DNA of 64,000 nucleotides from Kryptolebias marmoratus (GCF_001649575.2 NC_051440.1:23643412-23707411); one strand, 5' to 3'; positions 12,896 through 38,149 are shown, counted from the first letter of the stretch. Notes: generated by a model not told the origin, from the letters alone. Made by a program: numbers and translations.

Positions 12896-15329
12896 GCAGG
12901 GTCCCTTCGCCCTCTCTGTTTACACTCTCGCCCTAACTATTAGATTCATATGGCACTTCTTGAAATCTGGGCGCTGCTCTCAGCCAGATAAAATTCACAA
13001 GACGTAGTGTGGCTCCACGGCTCGTGGGGGGGTGAAGTTTCAGTGTGAGAGACTTGAGTCGAGACTCTTTCAGCCAAGGTTGGAGAACTGATTTGGGGAA
13101 AACCTGAAATGACCTTCATCTGATGATCTCTCATATTCAGAATCATTCTTTTTATTTTCACAGAAACAATGAGTTTAATAATATTTAAAAGCCCAAAGGC
13201 CAACTTCCCTCCAGACATTTTATGGTTAAGGACCCCCCCCCCCTTAAACTAACATTAATGACCGAACAGTGTTCCAATTATTTTCTCCATGTTCATTAAA
13301 TCAACTCAATTAGTTTTGAGTGTAACAAAACATTACGTAAGGTGTCCAGCAGAGCAGGAAAAACAAACTGTTCTGCCAAAATCCAAGTCAAGAGAGGCAC
13401 ACGTACAGTAGCAATAATTTGAACAATGTTGTACTCTGCGGTGAATGATTAGCAGTGTTTACCACCAGACAAAATGGAAGAATCCCTCCTGTTGTGTGCA
13501 TTAAAATAAGCTCATAAAACAAGATCGGTTTCATTCGCTCCCTTCTTTTCATTGAGTGTGTTGTGGAGCAAGAGGCACATGAATTAAACTGGTGACAAGC
13601 AGAGGGTGCAGATCTCTCCAAAGTCTACTTTTAGAAAGTGCAAGTCAAGGTTTTAGGTTTCAATGTCTGCTCACGAACAAATGGGTTTTCCAGTTTGCCA
13701 ACTAGGTGCACAATCTAATCTGAAAGCTCGTTCACAATCCAGTCATCAAAGCTCCGTGGATTTGTCATTGTTTTCCTGATTTATTGCATTTTAAACTGAA
13801 AAAAATGTTGACTGATCGTCTTTGAATAAATCCATTTCAGATCATTCCTAATGAGCTGAAAGCGACGCACATTATGCTTTTGACTGGGACATGAAACAAA
13901 ACAAAAAAGATCTGGCTTTTGAATAAATCAACTGTACATCTCCAGAGAACCCGAGTACAGTTTTGAAACGTCATCATCCAGAAAGCTGCGGGGACATTAG
14001 GGTATCATTTTGGAGGCGTGTGAAAGGAAAGGAAGTACAGAAATAGAGATATAGTTGCTGCGCAGAAGCTAGGAGGAAATGTTTTAAAAGTAATAACTTC
14101 CTTTCTGCTCTTTTTAGAAATGCGTCGCCTCGCAAGGCTTTTTAAATGTCTCCCATTTTAATAGAACCACTGAACACACCCTGATTAGTCCAAGCGAAGG
14201 AATGTATTAATACCCTCCGAGACGGAAGCAGCTCCTGGGTGCTTTCCACATGAGCCCGACCACCTGTCCATATGGCAGGGTAATACCATCAGCAGCTTTA
14301 CTTTGATTAAATAAACACCGAGCTCAGGAAGGAAAGATCTCATTTTCACATGAGGTTGTTTTAAAGAGGTTTACAATTGGATAGAAACAAGAAAAGCTGA
14401 TTAACAGAGCTGTTTATGTTTAAAGAGACACAAATAAGAGAAAATTTAACCCCTTAAATTAGAACAAACCATGACTGAGGTGGAAATTGTATGATGTTTA
14501 GCTTTTTATTTGTCCAAAGCTCCTACGGTAACCCTAACAATGTTTTTAGCTTTAAATGAAAAGCAGTTTTCACAATTGTTCAAATGAGAAATCCCACTGC
14601 AAATAAGAAATAAGGTTAAGAAATACAGCTGGCAGACATTCACTTTATTGTTAAAACTTTGTTTGGTATATCAGCTGCTTGTCTTTTTTTTTTTTTTTTA
14701 CATAATTTTAAATTAAAAAGGCAAACATGTACAGCTTTATTTTAAAAAAAAAAAAAAAGAAAAAAAAAGACATGCAGCAGTGTAAACATGAGCTCTACTG
14801 TCCAACAACTACCACCACATACTGGCAAAGTCTGATAGTAAAAATGTCATGTCAAAACACACACACTCACACACACACACAAAAAAAAACCCAAACCAAA
14901 GCATTCTGTGTACATTTATCTTCTTAAATCAGAAAAGCTTCAACTTAATGCTCATCGTTCGCCACATTCAGCACATAAGTACGAATCTGAATTAGCAGGT
15001 TATTAACATAATGAAATGACAACATATACATAAAAAACGATTCCTGTTCAAGACAAATCAAACCCTCACTGCCATTTGAGTTTCTTCAAGAAAAAAAAAA
15101 AAATCTACATCTACCAAATAATCCTGCACCACCACAGTACAGTAAGTCCTGATAACTCTTCAGTATTTCTGCGATCAGAAATAGAAACAGTTGGCCACAC
15201 CGTCACATTTACATCCTACAGTCACGTCTGACTTTCATAGATACTTCAAGTTGTTCTTTCCACCAACCACAGACTTAAGTTATAACTAGACACTGGCCCA
15301 AGACCCAGAACTTGAAGCCACAATGGACG

Positions 15330-15344
15330 AGCGCCCCCCAGTGG
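15330..15344 (-). promoter_or_regulatory. CTCF-like motif, minus orientation
   Basis: On the minus strand CCACTGGGGGGCGCT matches 14 of 15 positions of the consensus CCASYAGRKGGCRSY. It lies about 1.6 kb beyond the cpt1a stop codon. Confidence 0.4.
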
Positions 15345-15827
15345 ACGGCTGCAGAACAATTTCTGAACTGAACAGGAAGTTTGCCTGCCTGGAAAATAAA
15401 AATAGACTTCAGAAATCTTTTCCCCCCCAGGAGTTGATTTTTGTTGAATTAGGTAGCTCTTACCTTGCTGTTGTTTGTGTAAATGTGTGTTTTTTAACAT
15501 TTGTTCATAGTTTTAATCAACTTGTGAGGTTTAAAAATCAAAGATTTGTCTTACACTGTGACTGACAGTGTGACAAGTTTGGAGGGTTATTTAGGCAGGA
15601 CTTCTTTATCAAGGGTACAGCCACACAATCCTAGTTCTAGCTCCAAAAATACGACACGGTGGCTCCACCCTAATAAAAACAAAACAAAGAAAAAAAAACA
15701 GACAGTTTGGCTTCAATTTTGGACAACGCAAGTTAATGAAGTTGCTTCGTCCATCTTTATTTATGTTAATGCAACTGAGTACTGTACTGCAGATCAACTT
15801 TTACTGTAGTTTATCAGAATAAGAATC

Positions 15828-16067
15828 ACAGCTGCACAATATATCAAACAATTCTTGTCACTGCAATATAAGAAGGGCCCCACTGACCTAAATGCCCACA
15901 ATTGATTTAGATGATAGTGCCCAAAATCCAAAAGCACACAGGGAGCTGGGAGCAATGTGGTGAAAGAAAAAGAGAAGGAGAATAATGTGGACTCATCCCC
16001 ACTGATGATTATCGCAGTTTTCAATGTTATCACAATCGCATGTCTTCCTAGTATTGTGTAACCCTAA
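15828..16067. mobile_element. Decayed MITE related to the element at 11170-11442
   Basis: The left end carries GCTGCACAATATAT and the right end TATTGTGTAACCCTAA. This matches the terminal repeats of the first element with several substitutions. The length (about 240 bp) is similar and the interior is non-coding. Confidence 0.45.
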
Positions 16068-16901
16068 TAAGCAGTAATGTTTCAGTGCTCTTGCCGGCAC
16101 TTTGATAACAGGCTTAGTGAGCAAAACCTGAGTATGAAAACAACAAGCGTCTCCCTTCATGGCAACATCATAAAATCATAACAGTTAAAACTGAACACTC
16201 TGATTGTACAACCGAGTCTGAAAGGTAATGGACATTAGAGCGTGGCACCAGCTGCCTGTCTTGTGTGTTGTGTTCAGAATCACACAGGTACAGGGTTACA
16301 TTTCAGATCAAAGCCAATTTTTTGGAATTATTTTTTACAGAAGCATGAAGACCATATACAACCTAAAACTTCATATTCAACTTCAAGTTTGCCGTTTTTG
16401 TAAGTTAGACATTTTTCAAGAGCTGCAACTAAAGAGGCTTCAATCAAGAATGCACAGAATAAGGATGGAAACTAATGAACATATTGCACCATCTTACAAC
16501 TTAAAACACAACTAAATATCAGATGATGCTACTGAACAAACCTTTACATCATTCAATGAGTAATTACAAACTTGATTCAAGACTAGAATTTTCTCCTTCC
16601 GTTCCACCCTTCTTTACATTAGCAGGTCACCAAGGCACCAGTAAGTACAGTTTTGCAAATAAATACTTTGATCTGTGCACCACCTGTGCCAGAGGCTGGC
16701 AGTTCCTACACATACAGTACGCACAACAGCTCCACAAACATGTTCACACAGATGTTTCTCCCAAAATTCCTTATTTATGTAACATAAATCAACTTAAAAT
16801 TAACCCCATATCCATTAAGTGATTCTGTACAAGCTGAAGGAAGAATAAATGTTTTGCTAAAACAGTGATTTGTGTCTTCGTTTCACTAATAAAGAGGATG
16901 A

Positions 16902-29465
<12,564 letters not shown>

Positions 29466-30524
29466 TCACGACAAATCTCCAGTCACCAAATCTGGATATT
29501 TGGGTGATGCTGTGAGTCCAGTAACAGAGAACAATGTCTCATATTGATCAGTTTCTGTCAAAGTCACTTAAATCACTCATCCTTATTAAATTTCTTGGAT
29601 TTAATCAGTTTAATTCCTCTAAGGACACAAACCACTGAATGGGACCGGATTGTTTACAGGAAAACACTGGAGCGGAGGGAAACAACTTGCTTCACAATTT
29701 CTGATTTTATGTGCCAGGTGATTATTAATAAATATCATCAAATCTTTGACTAAAACAAAAATTGTATGCATTTTCTTTTTTAATGTTATGATTACTCAAT
29801 ATTTACGAGGATTTATAAAGTTATTATAATAATTACAATGCTACCTAAACTGGTTCCTGGCTATGGTGTCGGTCTGTTACTAATCACTGAACTGGTTAGG
29901 CAGCTGGAATTTTTCTTTTTCCTATTAGAGAGGAAAAAGACAAAACTGCACTTTAAAGGTTTCATTTATTTTACATTTGTAAATCTTAAGTGAACCAATG
30001 CCTATTTGAACCACATTTTTAGGCAGTATTTGTATCTACTATACAAGGTAAAGGCAGATTAAAAAGAGACAAAAGTATGAAAAAAAAGAAGATCCAAGTT
30101 AAGGCACTCAGTGGGGAGTCTGGTTAAAGCTTGAATTTTGGTTAATGAATCTTAGTTTAGTGTATCATTAACTATTGATTTCTTATTAGTGTTCTCTTTT
30201 ACAGGTTTCTACCAGGGCAGGAGCACAGGCTGATTGTTGTTACAATTATTATTGTAATGCCAATTTAAATTTTTTTTTTTTTAAGATTACTGCATTGGCA
30301 AAGATGCACATGCTGAGTTACATTAAATATTTTGAAACATCCAAAAAGACAATAAATATTTTGTTTGTATTTACTTTAGTAATGATTGTACAGGCCTTAG
30401 GCACAGATACCATGTAATGAAAACTTAAATGTTGAGCATTCATTGAAAGAATAAATATCGCTCGCTGCCTTTCATGACAGACATTTAGACTGATACTGTG
30501 TGATGTTACGCACAAACTGTGTAT

Positions 30525-31190
30525 TGTGAATGACTCTCAGCTACTACCACAACAGATTTTAGCTCAATATCTGTGAAAAGAACAGAGATATAGCTGTGAT
30601 GGCCATGTTGAATTGGGCCAGCTACAAAGGTTAATCAATTGTAGATATACAGTCAATGATTAAATTCCATCCAGTGGTGCAACAAGCTATTTTGCTAATA
30701 GACAAACAGGGCAGACTTCAACAATTAATGCTGAAGTTTTACGGAATAATCTAGAAGCACTTCTCTCAGCTACAACCACACCCAAGTTTAGCTCAATATC
30801 TGTAAATTTGACTGAATTACAGCCATTTTGGTGTTTTCTAAGGTCAGTAGCCATCTTGAATTGGGTTGGCTTCAAAGGTTTATCAGCTGTACATACATCC
30901 AATGATTATCTTATGCAATTTTCACTGAAATCCATCCAGTGGTTCATGAGATAGTTTGGTAACAGACAGATAGGGTTGACTCCAAATCATTAATGCCCAA
31001 ATTGAAACCAAAGAGCTTGCACACATTGTTTTTAAAGGTCTGTTAGCTATGGCAGCCATGTTGCCACCAGATTGCCACCAATAGTTAATCAGCTGTAGCT
31101 GCACATTGAATGATTACTTCATGTAAGTTTGATGAAAATCCACCCAGTGGTTCATGAGGTATTGCTGGTAACAGACAGACAGACACACGA
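30525..31190 (+). repeat. Dispersed teleost repeat, three tandem copies
   Basis: Copies at about 30525-30710, 30765-31000 and 31015-31190 share successive blocks: CTCAGCTAC..CCAC, TTAGCTCAATATCTGT, CATCTTGAATTGGGTTGGC, ATCAGCTGTA, CAATGATTA, and ATCCATCCAGTGGTTCATGA followed by an ACAGACAGA tail. The spacing is about 235-240 bp. The array lies in cpt1a intron 1. The most 3' copy has lost its 5' blocks. Confidence 0.75.
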
Positions 31191-31239
31191 ACAGGTTTTC
31201 AGGCTTTGGAGGAGCAGAAAATGGCTTCCCGGTCATAGT

Positions 31240-31680
31240 AAGCATCTATGCAAAGCTCGGCTTCCTGTTCGAGAATAAATCTTTTTTTTTTTTTATTTTC
31301 GATTTCTGAACGCAGGGCACGTCGCTGCTCCGTCTTGCAGGCATACAGGCCTCGGGAGGAGCAGCATCCCTCCACTCAGCAGGCCCTTCCCCCCAGCCTC
31401 TCCACAGCATCACATGATCCGCCCTGTGCTGCACAAAGTAGGGGAAAGGTCGCAGCGCCGCGCCGCCTGGAAACACCGCAACACTGACAACAGCGCGCGC
31501 GCAAACCGTCGCCTGCCGGCAGCGACTGTCAGCCGGGACCCAAACCCAGCAATCCGCACTGCACTTCTGCCTTTAAACATCAGAAATACCTCATTTACAC
31601 ATCATCATACATTTACATCATTCTCCTCTGCCGAAGCAGCAGCAGAACCGCGTCCAGCGAAGTGAAAACTGTGAGCCACC
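31240..31680. promoter_or_regulatory. CpG-rich patch in cpt1a intron 1
   Basis: CpG-dense segment with runs such as CAGCGCCGCGCCGCC and CAGCGCGCGCGC, unlike the flanking AT-rich DNA. It lies between the non-coding first exon (about 32.6 kb) and the start-codon exon. It could be a CpG island or an alternative promoter of cpt1a. No convincing exon-donor pair was found. Confidence 0.4.
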
Positions 31681-31896
31681 CTCGTATTTTCGCACTTAGA
31701 TCTAAATTAATCCCCCTTTAAAGGCCAAATTTATAGCTGCCAATTGATCCATTAGAGCATAAAACATTTGTGCACCGTCTGCCCACGTGGTAGGTGTGAA
31801 ATGGGGTCACATGTATGAACCCACGACACTGGTTATAAATGGAAACTAAACCAAGATTTGTTTATTTTTTTTAATAATTAAAAAGCCGATTAAGTT

Positions 31897-31922
31897 CACA
31901 CACACACACACACACACACACA
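31897..31922. repeat. (CA)n microsatellite
   Basis: Thirteen CA units in cpt1a intron 1. Confidence 0.97.
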
Positions 31923-32566
31923 AAACCCAAAACATAAAGGACGCTGTGACCAGTCAGCTTTATACTGACCTTCACAGGCAGGTGAGATTTCAACGCAAAC
32001 ACGCCCACTCCACGAAGACATTTAATCACATTTAGAAATAAAAACGGAACTATAAACGGAGCCGAACAGCTACTGGGTGATAATATCACCTAATAACAGA
32101 GTTATGGTGTGTGCTGCAAACAGAGCTGCCAAGTTGTGGCAATGAATGACCTTTAGTTGGACTTTTGCCTACATTCATGCTCTGATAATAATATTTACCT
32201 CCTGTTTGTTTTTTTTCCTCCTCCTACTGTATCCCAGGATGTTATTAGTCGCTTTGACAAAAAAAAAACGACGATGTATTTCTCAAATACCTGCTGTCCC
32301 TGTATGTGCAATCAGTGGACCGTTTCGTTTCGACATATGTTTGTGAATGTTGGCATTAAAGTTTTGTCAGAAGGGAGGCCGACAAGGAAACGCGGCGGAG
32401 GTGGAGGAGGGTGGAGGTGAGGACATATTTCACATGGTTTTCTTTGACTTGTCCAGTTTTCTCCAGCCTCGCTCGGAAAACGTTTGGACAGTAGAAAAGG
32501 CAGGAGGAAGCCACGCTTGGAAACGCAGCTACGCACTTAAATAAAATGCATAAAATAAATACTCAC

Positions 32567-32700
32567 CGACGCTTTTCTGTCTGTCTGGGCGGCCGCGGCT
32601 CTCTCTCCCTCCCTCGCTTTCTCTCTGTGTGTTTTAACAGAGATGTGGTTCGTCTGCCTGAGTGTCTGCGAAGGCTGCTAATGTTCAACACTCTGCATGA
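32567..32700 (-). other. cpt1a: cpt1a non-coding first exon (5' end approximate)
   Basis: On the minus strand a GC/CT-rich sequence with a GCGGCCGC core ends AAGCGTCG and is followed at once by a near-ideal donor, GTGAGTATTT. It contains no start codon used by the protein. The next exon is the one with ATG at 29375, whose acceptor after TTCTCTGTAG (exon start 29397) leaves 22 nt of 5' UTR. The transcription start is not visible; 32700 is a guess from the promoter motifs just upstream. Confidence 0.6.
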
Positions 32701-32713
32701 ATGGGAGTTCAGA

Positions 32714-32740
32714 CTTGTATACAAGGCCTTCCCCTATTGG
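32714..32740 (-). promoter_or_regulatory. Putative cpt1a core promoter (CCAAT box and palindromic TATA-like box)
   Basis: Reading the minus strand, CCAAT (forward ATTGG, 32736-32740) is followed by the perfect 12-bp palindrome CTTGTATACAAG (32714-32725) upstream of the non-coding exon. The arrangement suits a promoter for cpt1a. Motif evidence only. Confidence 0.4.
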
Positions 32741-32794
32741 CTGCGTCACACAGTTCTCCTTTTGGTCTCCTCAACAACAGTTCGTGGCCGAAAC

Positions 32795-32809
32795 AGCGCC
32801 CCCTGGCTG
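32795..32809 (-). promoter_or_regulatory. CTCF-like motif, minus orientation
   Basis: The minus strand contains CAGGGGGCGCT, matching the strong core of the CTCF consensus, with about 13 of 15 positions over the full motif. It lies just upstream of the cpt1a promoter. Confidence 0.4.
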
Positions 32810-32984
32810 CAGGATCTTTGGACTTTAGGGGCTTTTCTTATATGCAACTCTTCAAACACCTGTCTTTCTCCTTGGTTTAATATGTTGACTCGGACAAAAA
32901 TGTTTAAATTTTAAGAATTTTAAAGAATCCAAGAACAACAACAAAAAACAAATGCACTATATCTGACTCATTTATACAGGGGGG

Positions 32985-33440
32985 TCTAAATTAAAGATGC
33001 AGGACTTTAAGTACTTAGGACCGACTGTCCAGGAAAACGGGGAGTGGATGGAGAAAAGTTTCAGGAGTCATTTTTGACAAAAAGGGTGGCAGCAAAGGTC
33101 AAATGAAAGGTTTACAAGACAGTGGTGAGAGCAGCCATGTTGTATGGTTTGGAGACAAAAAGACAGGAGACAGAACAGGAAGTGGCAGGGCTGAAGATGT
33201 TGAGGTTCTCCTTGGGAGGGACAAGGATGGACAGGATTAGAAGTGAGGTCATCTGAGGTATAGCACAGGTTGAAGGGCTGGTTGAAGTTAGAGAGGCCAG
33301 ACTGAGAGGGTTTGGACATGTGCAGATGAGGGAAAGCAGGTAGATTAGTAGAAGGACGTTAGAGACGCAGCTGCCAGGAAAAAGACAAAGAGGAGATATA
33401 TAGACGTAGTTGGAGTGAAGACAGAGGACACAGAAGGGCC
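32985..33440 (+). mobile_element. Degraded LINE (non-LTR retrotransposon) reverse-transcriptase C-terminal fragment
   Basis: Translation across several frameshifts and stops shows hallmarks of a fish LINE ORF2 tail: FKYLGPTVQENG, then KVYKTVVRAAMLYGLET, EVAGLKMLRFSLGGTRMDRIR, and a REARLRGFGHVQ-like block. It is 5'-truncated and has no intact frame, so it is a dead insertion in the cpt1a/RN-tre intergenic region. Confidence 0.75.
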
Positions 33441-34150
33441 AATCTCAGTCATTATTAATTGAAATTGATATAAATTGACCCTTTTTGATGTACTATGTTA
33501 AGAAAGAAATCAGAAATAAAAGATCAAATCTAAAAAGACACATTTACATTATTTCCTGTCATATCAGTAACTTTTTATTTTTTGTCTTAGTAATTTACTT
33601 CATTACAAACCATTAAATCAGTTAAAAAAGAAAACTCAGCAAAAACCTGACAATGAAACAAGAAGAGAACACAGAAAGAACCTAATTAAAGCAGACTCTG
33701 TTGCTCGGACATGTGTTACCTCCTGTCAGATTCCTGACATCACTTCTTGGGTTGAGTTCATCAGAGAGTTTGATCGGTCTACTTAGACTTTGAATGTCGA
33801 AATCAAAGATTACTGAAAAAGTCTGAGTTATTTTTTCTTGGCGTCAAAGTGTCAAGAGCACTGAGCATGCTCCGTTTTTTAAAGCAAAATAAGAAGTGAT
33901 GGAGCTAAAATAAAATATTATCTTGGGGGTCAGATAAAATGTTAACAGGAGCCAGATTTCACCCCTTGGCCTTAAGATTGACACATGTGCGCTTGATCTT
34001 AAATATTACTTGCCATGTGCTCAAAAATGTTTTTTCCTACTTTTGTGTTATTTGTTGTTCAGCTGATAAAAACTACAACAAATGACCTACTTTTCTGAGC
34101 TCCTTTCCTTGAGAATATCATTTACTGTCACCTGCATGTCTAATGCTTCT
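33441..34150. other. Intergenic DNA between the divergent genes, nothing recognised
   Basis: AT-rich sequence with no coding potential or clear repeat structure, lying between the LINE fragment and the CTCF-like motif. Confidence 0.5.
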
Positions 34151-34165
34151 CCAGCAGGGGGCGCA
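34151..34165 (+). promoter_or_regulatory. CTCF-like motif, plus orientation
   Basis: CCAGCAGGGGGCGCA matches 14 of 15 positions of CCASYAGRKGGCRSY. It lies a few hundred bases upstream of the RN-tre-like first exon. Confidence 0.55.
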
Positions 34166-34279
34166 AGACCGCCTCTTTTAGAAAAGGATATTCTTTAAAT
34201 CAACCTCCTCGTAATATCTTTTTTTCAAAATCTTTTTTTTACTGGCTTTACCAGCTATTCGGCGTCATTAATGAGAGCT

Positions 34280-34624
34280 ACGTGAACCTACGAATGTGGG
34301 TGTCTTCTGTCTTCGAGGCCTGTTTCCTGCAAAGCAAACATGAAACTTGCGTCCCACCCTTCGGTCCTACAGGGGGGGGGACACGCCTCTCGAGCTGCTG
34401 GCCTCGTGCTGTCTCTGTCGCTGTCTCTGCCGTGTCGGGCAGCAGCTGCATCGGTCCTCTGGGTTTATTTAAACAGCAGCAGCAGCGGGTTTTAGCGCCG
34501 TGAGCGTGCCAGCTTCCCCCGAATAGCAGCGAGGGGGAGAATGAGAATAGAGGGTTCGGTGTTTACTCGTAGGCTCAGCGAAGAAGAAGAAGACGAAGAA
34601 GAAGAAGAAAAGTCGCTCCTAAAG
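34280..34624 (+). other. GC-rich promoter region and 5' exon of the RN-tre-like gene
   Basis: CpG-richer sequence ends in an exon that finishes CTCCTAAAG, followed by donor GTAAGC at 34625. An ATG at 34541 opens 28 codons with a run of Glu/Asp (EEEEDEEEEE) but does not continue in frame into the exon at 47133. If spliced there, it would form an upstream ORF. The transcription start is not resolved, and an intermediate exon that would rescue the frame cannot be excluded. Confidence 0.5.
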
Positions 34625-36116
34625 GTAAGCGGGCGCGACGGTCTGATGGTTCTTATCATATATTTATTTATTTATTTTCGTCCAGTTTGGGTTCACTCCC
34701 AGCGCGTCAATTCGCTTCAAAGCATCAGAGGAAGCTGTTCAGGCTCCATGTAACGACTGGTCGCACGTGCACAGGTCAGGATAACTTCAGAGGGTTTTTG
34801 TTTTTTTGTTTTTTGTTTTCCTGTAAAACGGGGTTTAGCCTTCCTGTTTGTTATTTCAACACACTAGTCTGTGTTACACGAGCTGTTGGCGAAGCTGAAA
34901 CTTGACTTGAGAAGAAATGTTAAATAAAAATTTCAAACCTGACTGAATTTTTCATGTTTATCATGTTTGGAGGTCAGTGCAGCTGGAGGGTTTAGATCCA
35001 CATATTCACCTTACTGCAGCTTCTGTCCTCTGTCCTCTCTCTTACACCCTCAGGCCATCACTTAGTCTTATTTATGGGGGGTTAAACAATTTTGTGGAGT
35101 TAAGAATTTCTTTCAACCAAACAAGTCAGTGAATTAAAATAAAGATAAATAAAACACTGCACAGGTAGGAAAGCGATCTTGTGATCAGAGAATAACTAGT
35201 TTTGGTTAAAACATCAAGCCCTCTGCTTTAGACTGCTTTATATTGTACCAAAACACTTATTTCAACTGAGTCATGTTGAAAGTAATGTTGCGGTATTTCA
35301 CTCAATTTATACATTAAACTCAGAAGACCAAACACTTCTGATTTAGCAACAGTAGCTAAAAGCTAAAATAGATTTGCCTGTTCAGTTACCCTTAGCAGAT
35401 CAGTCAATGAACTAAACCAAATCCATTCATATGAAGTAAACTTTAAATATATATATGATATTTTTAATTAAGGTGAAATAGATCTTCAAGTTCAAATAAC
35501 CAGTCAACCAATCGTGAAATCAAAACTACCAACCTAACAGTGATTCGAGGGATTTTAGATTAAAATATTGTGTTTTTATGTAACTAAGAATTTTAAGGTG
35601 GCTCTTTCACTCGTTAAGTTGAATGATTTTGTTAGATTTTACAGTGTAGCTCTCAGTCTGTGAACTGTTAAGGGTTCATTTTAACATGAATGGTGTAATA
35701 AACTCTCTGCGGTGGAAGCCTTGAACGAGAACTTCACAGAGTTTCTGCGTCACTCTTTACAAGCTTTCCTAACGTTTAAATATGGAGGTAACGGTGAAGA
35801 AAGTGTGTAGGGTGTGATGGCACGTGAGCCGCTGTCCTTTTGTTGTTGTCCTTTCTTAACTCAGACAAACAGTCTCTGTTGCCTTTTTCTTTAAAAGTAC
35901 AAGACCATGTCTCAATGTGTTTCAAGTTTGATAGCTTTAAGTTCTGGATTTTGGTTCTGCACCTCTGATCCGAGTCAAAATGGGGACACTGTAGCTTTAA
36001 ATCAGCACATGGATGTGATACCTAAAGCCAAGATGCTTCCTGTCACTGGAGAAAGTTGGATTACACAGCCCAATACCCAGAGCAGAAATTCAGTATGCAG
36101 AAGTAGGCCAGTTACT

Positions 36117-36117
<1 letters not shown>

Positions 36118-36163
<46 letters not shown>
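36118..36163. repeat. (GT)n microsatellite, 23 units
   Basis: Uninterrupted GT dinucleotide tract in the first intron of the RN-tre-like gene. Confidence 0.98.
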
Positions 36164-36164
<1 letters not shown>

Positions 36165-38149
36165 ATGTCATTCATGCTCCCTTCTGGAAGGTTAACAAGG
36201 CGTCTCACTGGTCTATGTGAAGTGGGGGGAGGTTGCAGACTGGGTGAAGGATCTACAGTGGGATGCTGCTCTCCTCCTCCATCAGACTGTCTGGAAGGCT
36301 TATAGGACAGTGGGACACAACTGGATTTCATTAGTTGGTTCTGAAGATGTTTAATGTCTTGTTAGAAAGTCTTTTTCTGTTTCTGAATAGCATAGGAGTG
36401 TATCAAGAGCTTGATTGAAGTGTGACTCTGATGACAAATAATGTTTTCTTTTTCAGCTAGTTCAGAGTTTGATAGTTTGGCTGTGGTTCATCAGCTGGAT
36501 GTTAAACTTGTTTAACTTTATTTTCATCTTGGATGATGGAGGATGAAGTCCACAAAGTGAGACATATGCAGTAAGACTGCCAGTTCCATCTTCCACAGAA
36601 CATTACAGCTCAAGTTATCTTTATTATCATTCTATTTATAAAAGAAGTGCATTTGGATGAAATTGTGTATCTGCTTTCCAGATCAAGTTCAGAAGAAAAT
36701 ATATAATTAAACATAATGAGTTAAAGTTGTGCAGTTATAGAAATCCAAGTATCAGCAAAAGCTTGCATTTAGGGCTGATTTAAAAACAAAGAACCAAAAC
36801 AATTCAGCAGATCGAAACTGCCTACCCTGAAAGATAACTTTAGTAGCTTTTATTTAGCTGCTGCTTCCTCAGCTATAAGTACTGAAGCCCAAAAGAAGCA
36901 AGACAAGTCATCTTTGCTAAAAGAAAGAAAGAAAGTTCTATTTATTTTTGCTAAATTGTGACGCAAGTCTGTAACACAAGAAATACGGTTAAACTTTTTA
37001 TTTCCTCCATCTGACAAGTTCAGTGCACGGAAACCTCATTCTTACCAATGACTGCTCAGTGTTATTTTTGTTCTTTGTTCCTTTTTTAAAATAAATTCTG
37101 TGCAAACCAGAACCCCTTTAATCAAGTCAAAAGAAAGAAAAGCCAATTGATCCTCCGTTTTGCTCTGACGGTTGAGAGTTGATCATCTTTGACACGGATG
37201 GATATTTGTTTGTAAACTCTCTTTGTGCAAATCAACAATTTCACATTTTAAAACAAAGTCAGACGCTTGTTGCATCATTGGAACTGTGATAACACATTCG
37301 TATTTCTGTTTTCTTCATCATCCAACACTTTAGGTTAGGTTTAAACACAGTGAAAATCTTTTCAGAATTGTTTTTGACTTAAGATTGTTTCAAAACAGAT
37401 CAGCTGACACCACGTGTGGGCTGGTTTTAATGCCTGTGAATCATCCTCAGGCTCTCAAAGTCAGTGTGGTTATCTGATGAAGTTTTAAAATGCATTAATG
37501 CAGACTTTTTTTCTTGAAGGCAAAATAATGTAGAAGTATTTTTTTGTTTATATGAACTGAGAAACAGTCAGCGGGTTTGTAACTTTTATTCCACATTTCG
37601 TCAAAGGCTTTTTCTGCCTCTGGTATAAGTCTTCAATAAGAAGCATTCATTGTTTGCTCTTGTGATAATATTATTTCACCAGAAAGGCAACAATAGCCTT
37701 TTTGTTTTGGCTGAATGACGGCATTATGATGGACGTCAAAGGGATACAAATGTACCAGTGTCCCAAAATGCAATTAAAAGTGAAAGTTTTAGAAAAACCT
37801 ACCATACCACTTTATTTTTAAAGCACTTAAAAATCAGCAAGAAGGCCGTCAAAAGTGTTGTGCAATAAGCCAAATAAAAAACTATTACAACTCAAATTTG
37901 TAAGTGTATGGAAGTTAGACCAGCTGTGTGACTCAGAAAATATATGTTCCTGGTTCTGTTTTATCTTTTTTAGATGTCTTAAAAAGTTCCTGGAGCTTGT
38001 TTTCACATATTGGAGAAATGTCACATTGTTTATTTGTTTAAAATATAAATAGACAATGCACAATAATAAACATTTTTGTGCTGTAGTCTCAGGGGCAGAT
38101 GACATGAGCACTATAATTGGCATATAATAAAAAAACTACAATTTCAGAG

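Larger units (their letters stand above)
12896..16901 (-). other. Intergenic DNA and probable cpt1a 3' UTR
   Basis: No exon-like coding sequence is seen. The right-hand part directly follows the cpt1a stop (16902) on the minus strand and should hold its 3' UTR. Minus-strand AATAAA candidates lie at 15756-15761 and 14644-14649. A long poly(A)-like run at about 14740-14770, a decayed MITE (15828-16067) and a CTCF-like motif (15330-15344) are also present. Confidence 0.45.

Noticed and set aside
35907..36305. 132-codon plus-strand open frame
   Set aside because: Kept open largely by a GT microsatellite giving CVCVCV; no homology or splice logic.
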